Positions 54,545 to 54,617 of a stretch of 54,617 bases of DNA are shown here, piece after piece. This DNA is from Flavobacteriaceae bacterium (GTDB lineage Bacteria; Bacteroidota; Bacteroidia; Flavobacteriales; Flavobacteriaceae). The notes below the pieces were generated by a model that ran no database searches, was not told the DNA's origin, and saw only the letters and a program-made list of their open reading frames with translations. Position 1 is the stretch's first letter, and every line of letters starts with the position of its first letter. A program made the position numbers and the translations under genes. The stretch is from NCBI GenBank assembly GCA_009926065.1, contig RFPP01000011.1, positions 1 to 54,617 on the forward strand. The letters run 5' to 3'.

Positions 54545-54617
54545 GGCGTGCCCTCGTTTAGTTGTTTTTAGTTTACAAAGCAATGTGTGCTAAACTCGGT
54601 CGCGCTGTCCGCTACAA
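54545..54617. repeat. Dispersed repeat, copy 2 (cut by window end)
   Basis: GGCGTGCCCTCGTT at 54545-54558 and TAAACTCGGTCG at 54591-54602, followed by GCTGTCCGCT. This is the same order and spacing (46 bp against 47) as in copy 1 at 36478-36541. The sequence between the two blocks differs. Confidence 0.75.

Noticed and set aside
1..54617. CRISPR array, prophage, insertion sequence or antiphage defence operon
   Set aside because: No spaced direct repeats, integrase, transposase, phage structural gene or known defence nuclease was seen on either strand.

Overview
AT-rich chromosomal segment of a member of the Bacteroidota, most likely Flavobacterium or a close relative in the Flavobacteriaceae. 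This is inferred from the protein content and signals, not from a database search. The markers are SusC/SusD outer-membrane pairs, type IX secretion (T9SS) sorting domains of types A and B, PorP/SprF and PorE-like proteins, an S46 dipeptidyl-peptidase, and Bacteroidota-type promoters (-7 TAnnTTTG) in place of sigma-70 boxes. No Shine-Dalgarno-like sequences are conspicuous. No prophage, insertion sequence, CRISPR array or rRNA operon was seen, and there is one tRNA (Val, TAC).

Layout. 1-5.2 kb: the tail of one SusD gene, then a complete SusC/SusD pair. 5.2-16 kb: mostly housekeeping genes. These are rlmB, a rhomboid protease, rarA, a leftward set (Mpl-like ligase, radC, a YjjG-type HAD phosphatase, an unknown secreted protein), then an SDR, a SprT-like protein and manC rightward, and a leftward MlaE/MlaF ABC transporter. 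16-19.4 kb: two family-2 glycosyltransferases and a flippase, which look like surface polysaccharide genes. 19.4-24 kb: a FabH-like ketosynthase, a group III truncated haemoglobin and gcvP. 24-32 kb: a UbiA-like membrane protein, an M3 oligopeptidase, purK/purE, and a DUF1800/DUF1501 pair. 32.3-34.5 kb: hpt-adk-obg. 34.5-36.4 kb: a GT-B type glycosyltransferase and an LpxH-like phosphoesterase.

36.4-38.2 kb is the one clearly accessory stretch: a RelE/HigB-like toxin frame with no normal start codon, its overlapping XRE antitoxin and a small membrane protein, with dispersed repeats on both sides. 38.2-41.7 kb: two exported peptidases (S46 and M43, the latter with a T9SS tail). 41.8-47.6 kb: acyl-CoA dehydrogenase, anmK, an amino-acid dehydrogenase, a TonB-type energy transducer without exbB/exbD beside it, and folC. 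47.6-54.5 kb: tRNA-Val, a long non-coding stretch with a tetranucleotide repeat, a T9SS type B cargo gene with its PorP/SprF and PorE-like partners, and a membrane-anchored AraC regulator facing them. The window ends inside a second copy of the repeat found near 36.5 kb.

The strongest leads are the start-less toxin and its repeat-bounded island, the type B cargo/PorP/PorE-like module, a Tat-like plus T9SS DUF1501 protein whose DUF1800 partner has no visible export signal, and two genes (rlmB and the globin) whose promoters abut a terminator and leave virtually no leader. No clearly new multi-gene system was found.
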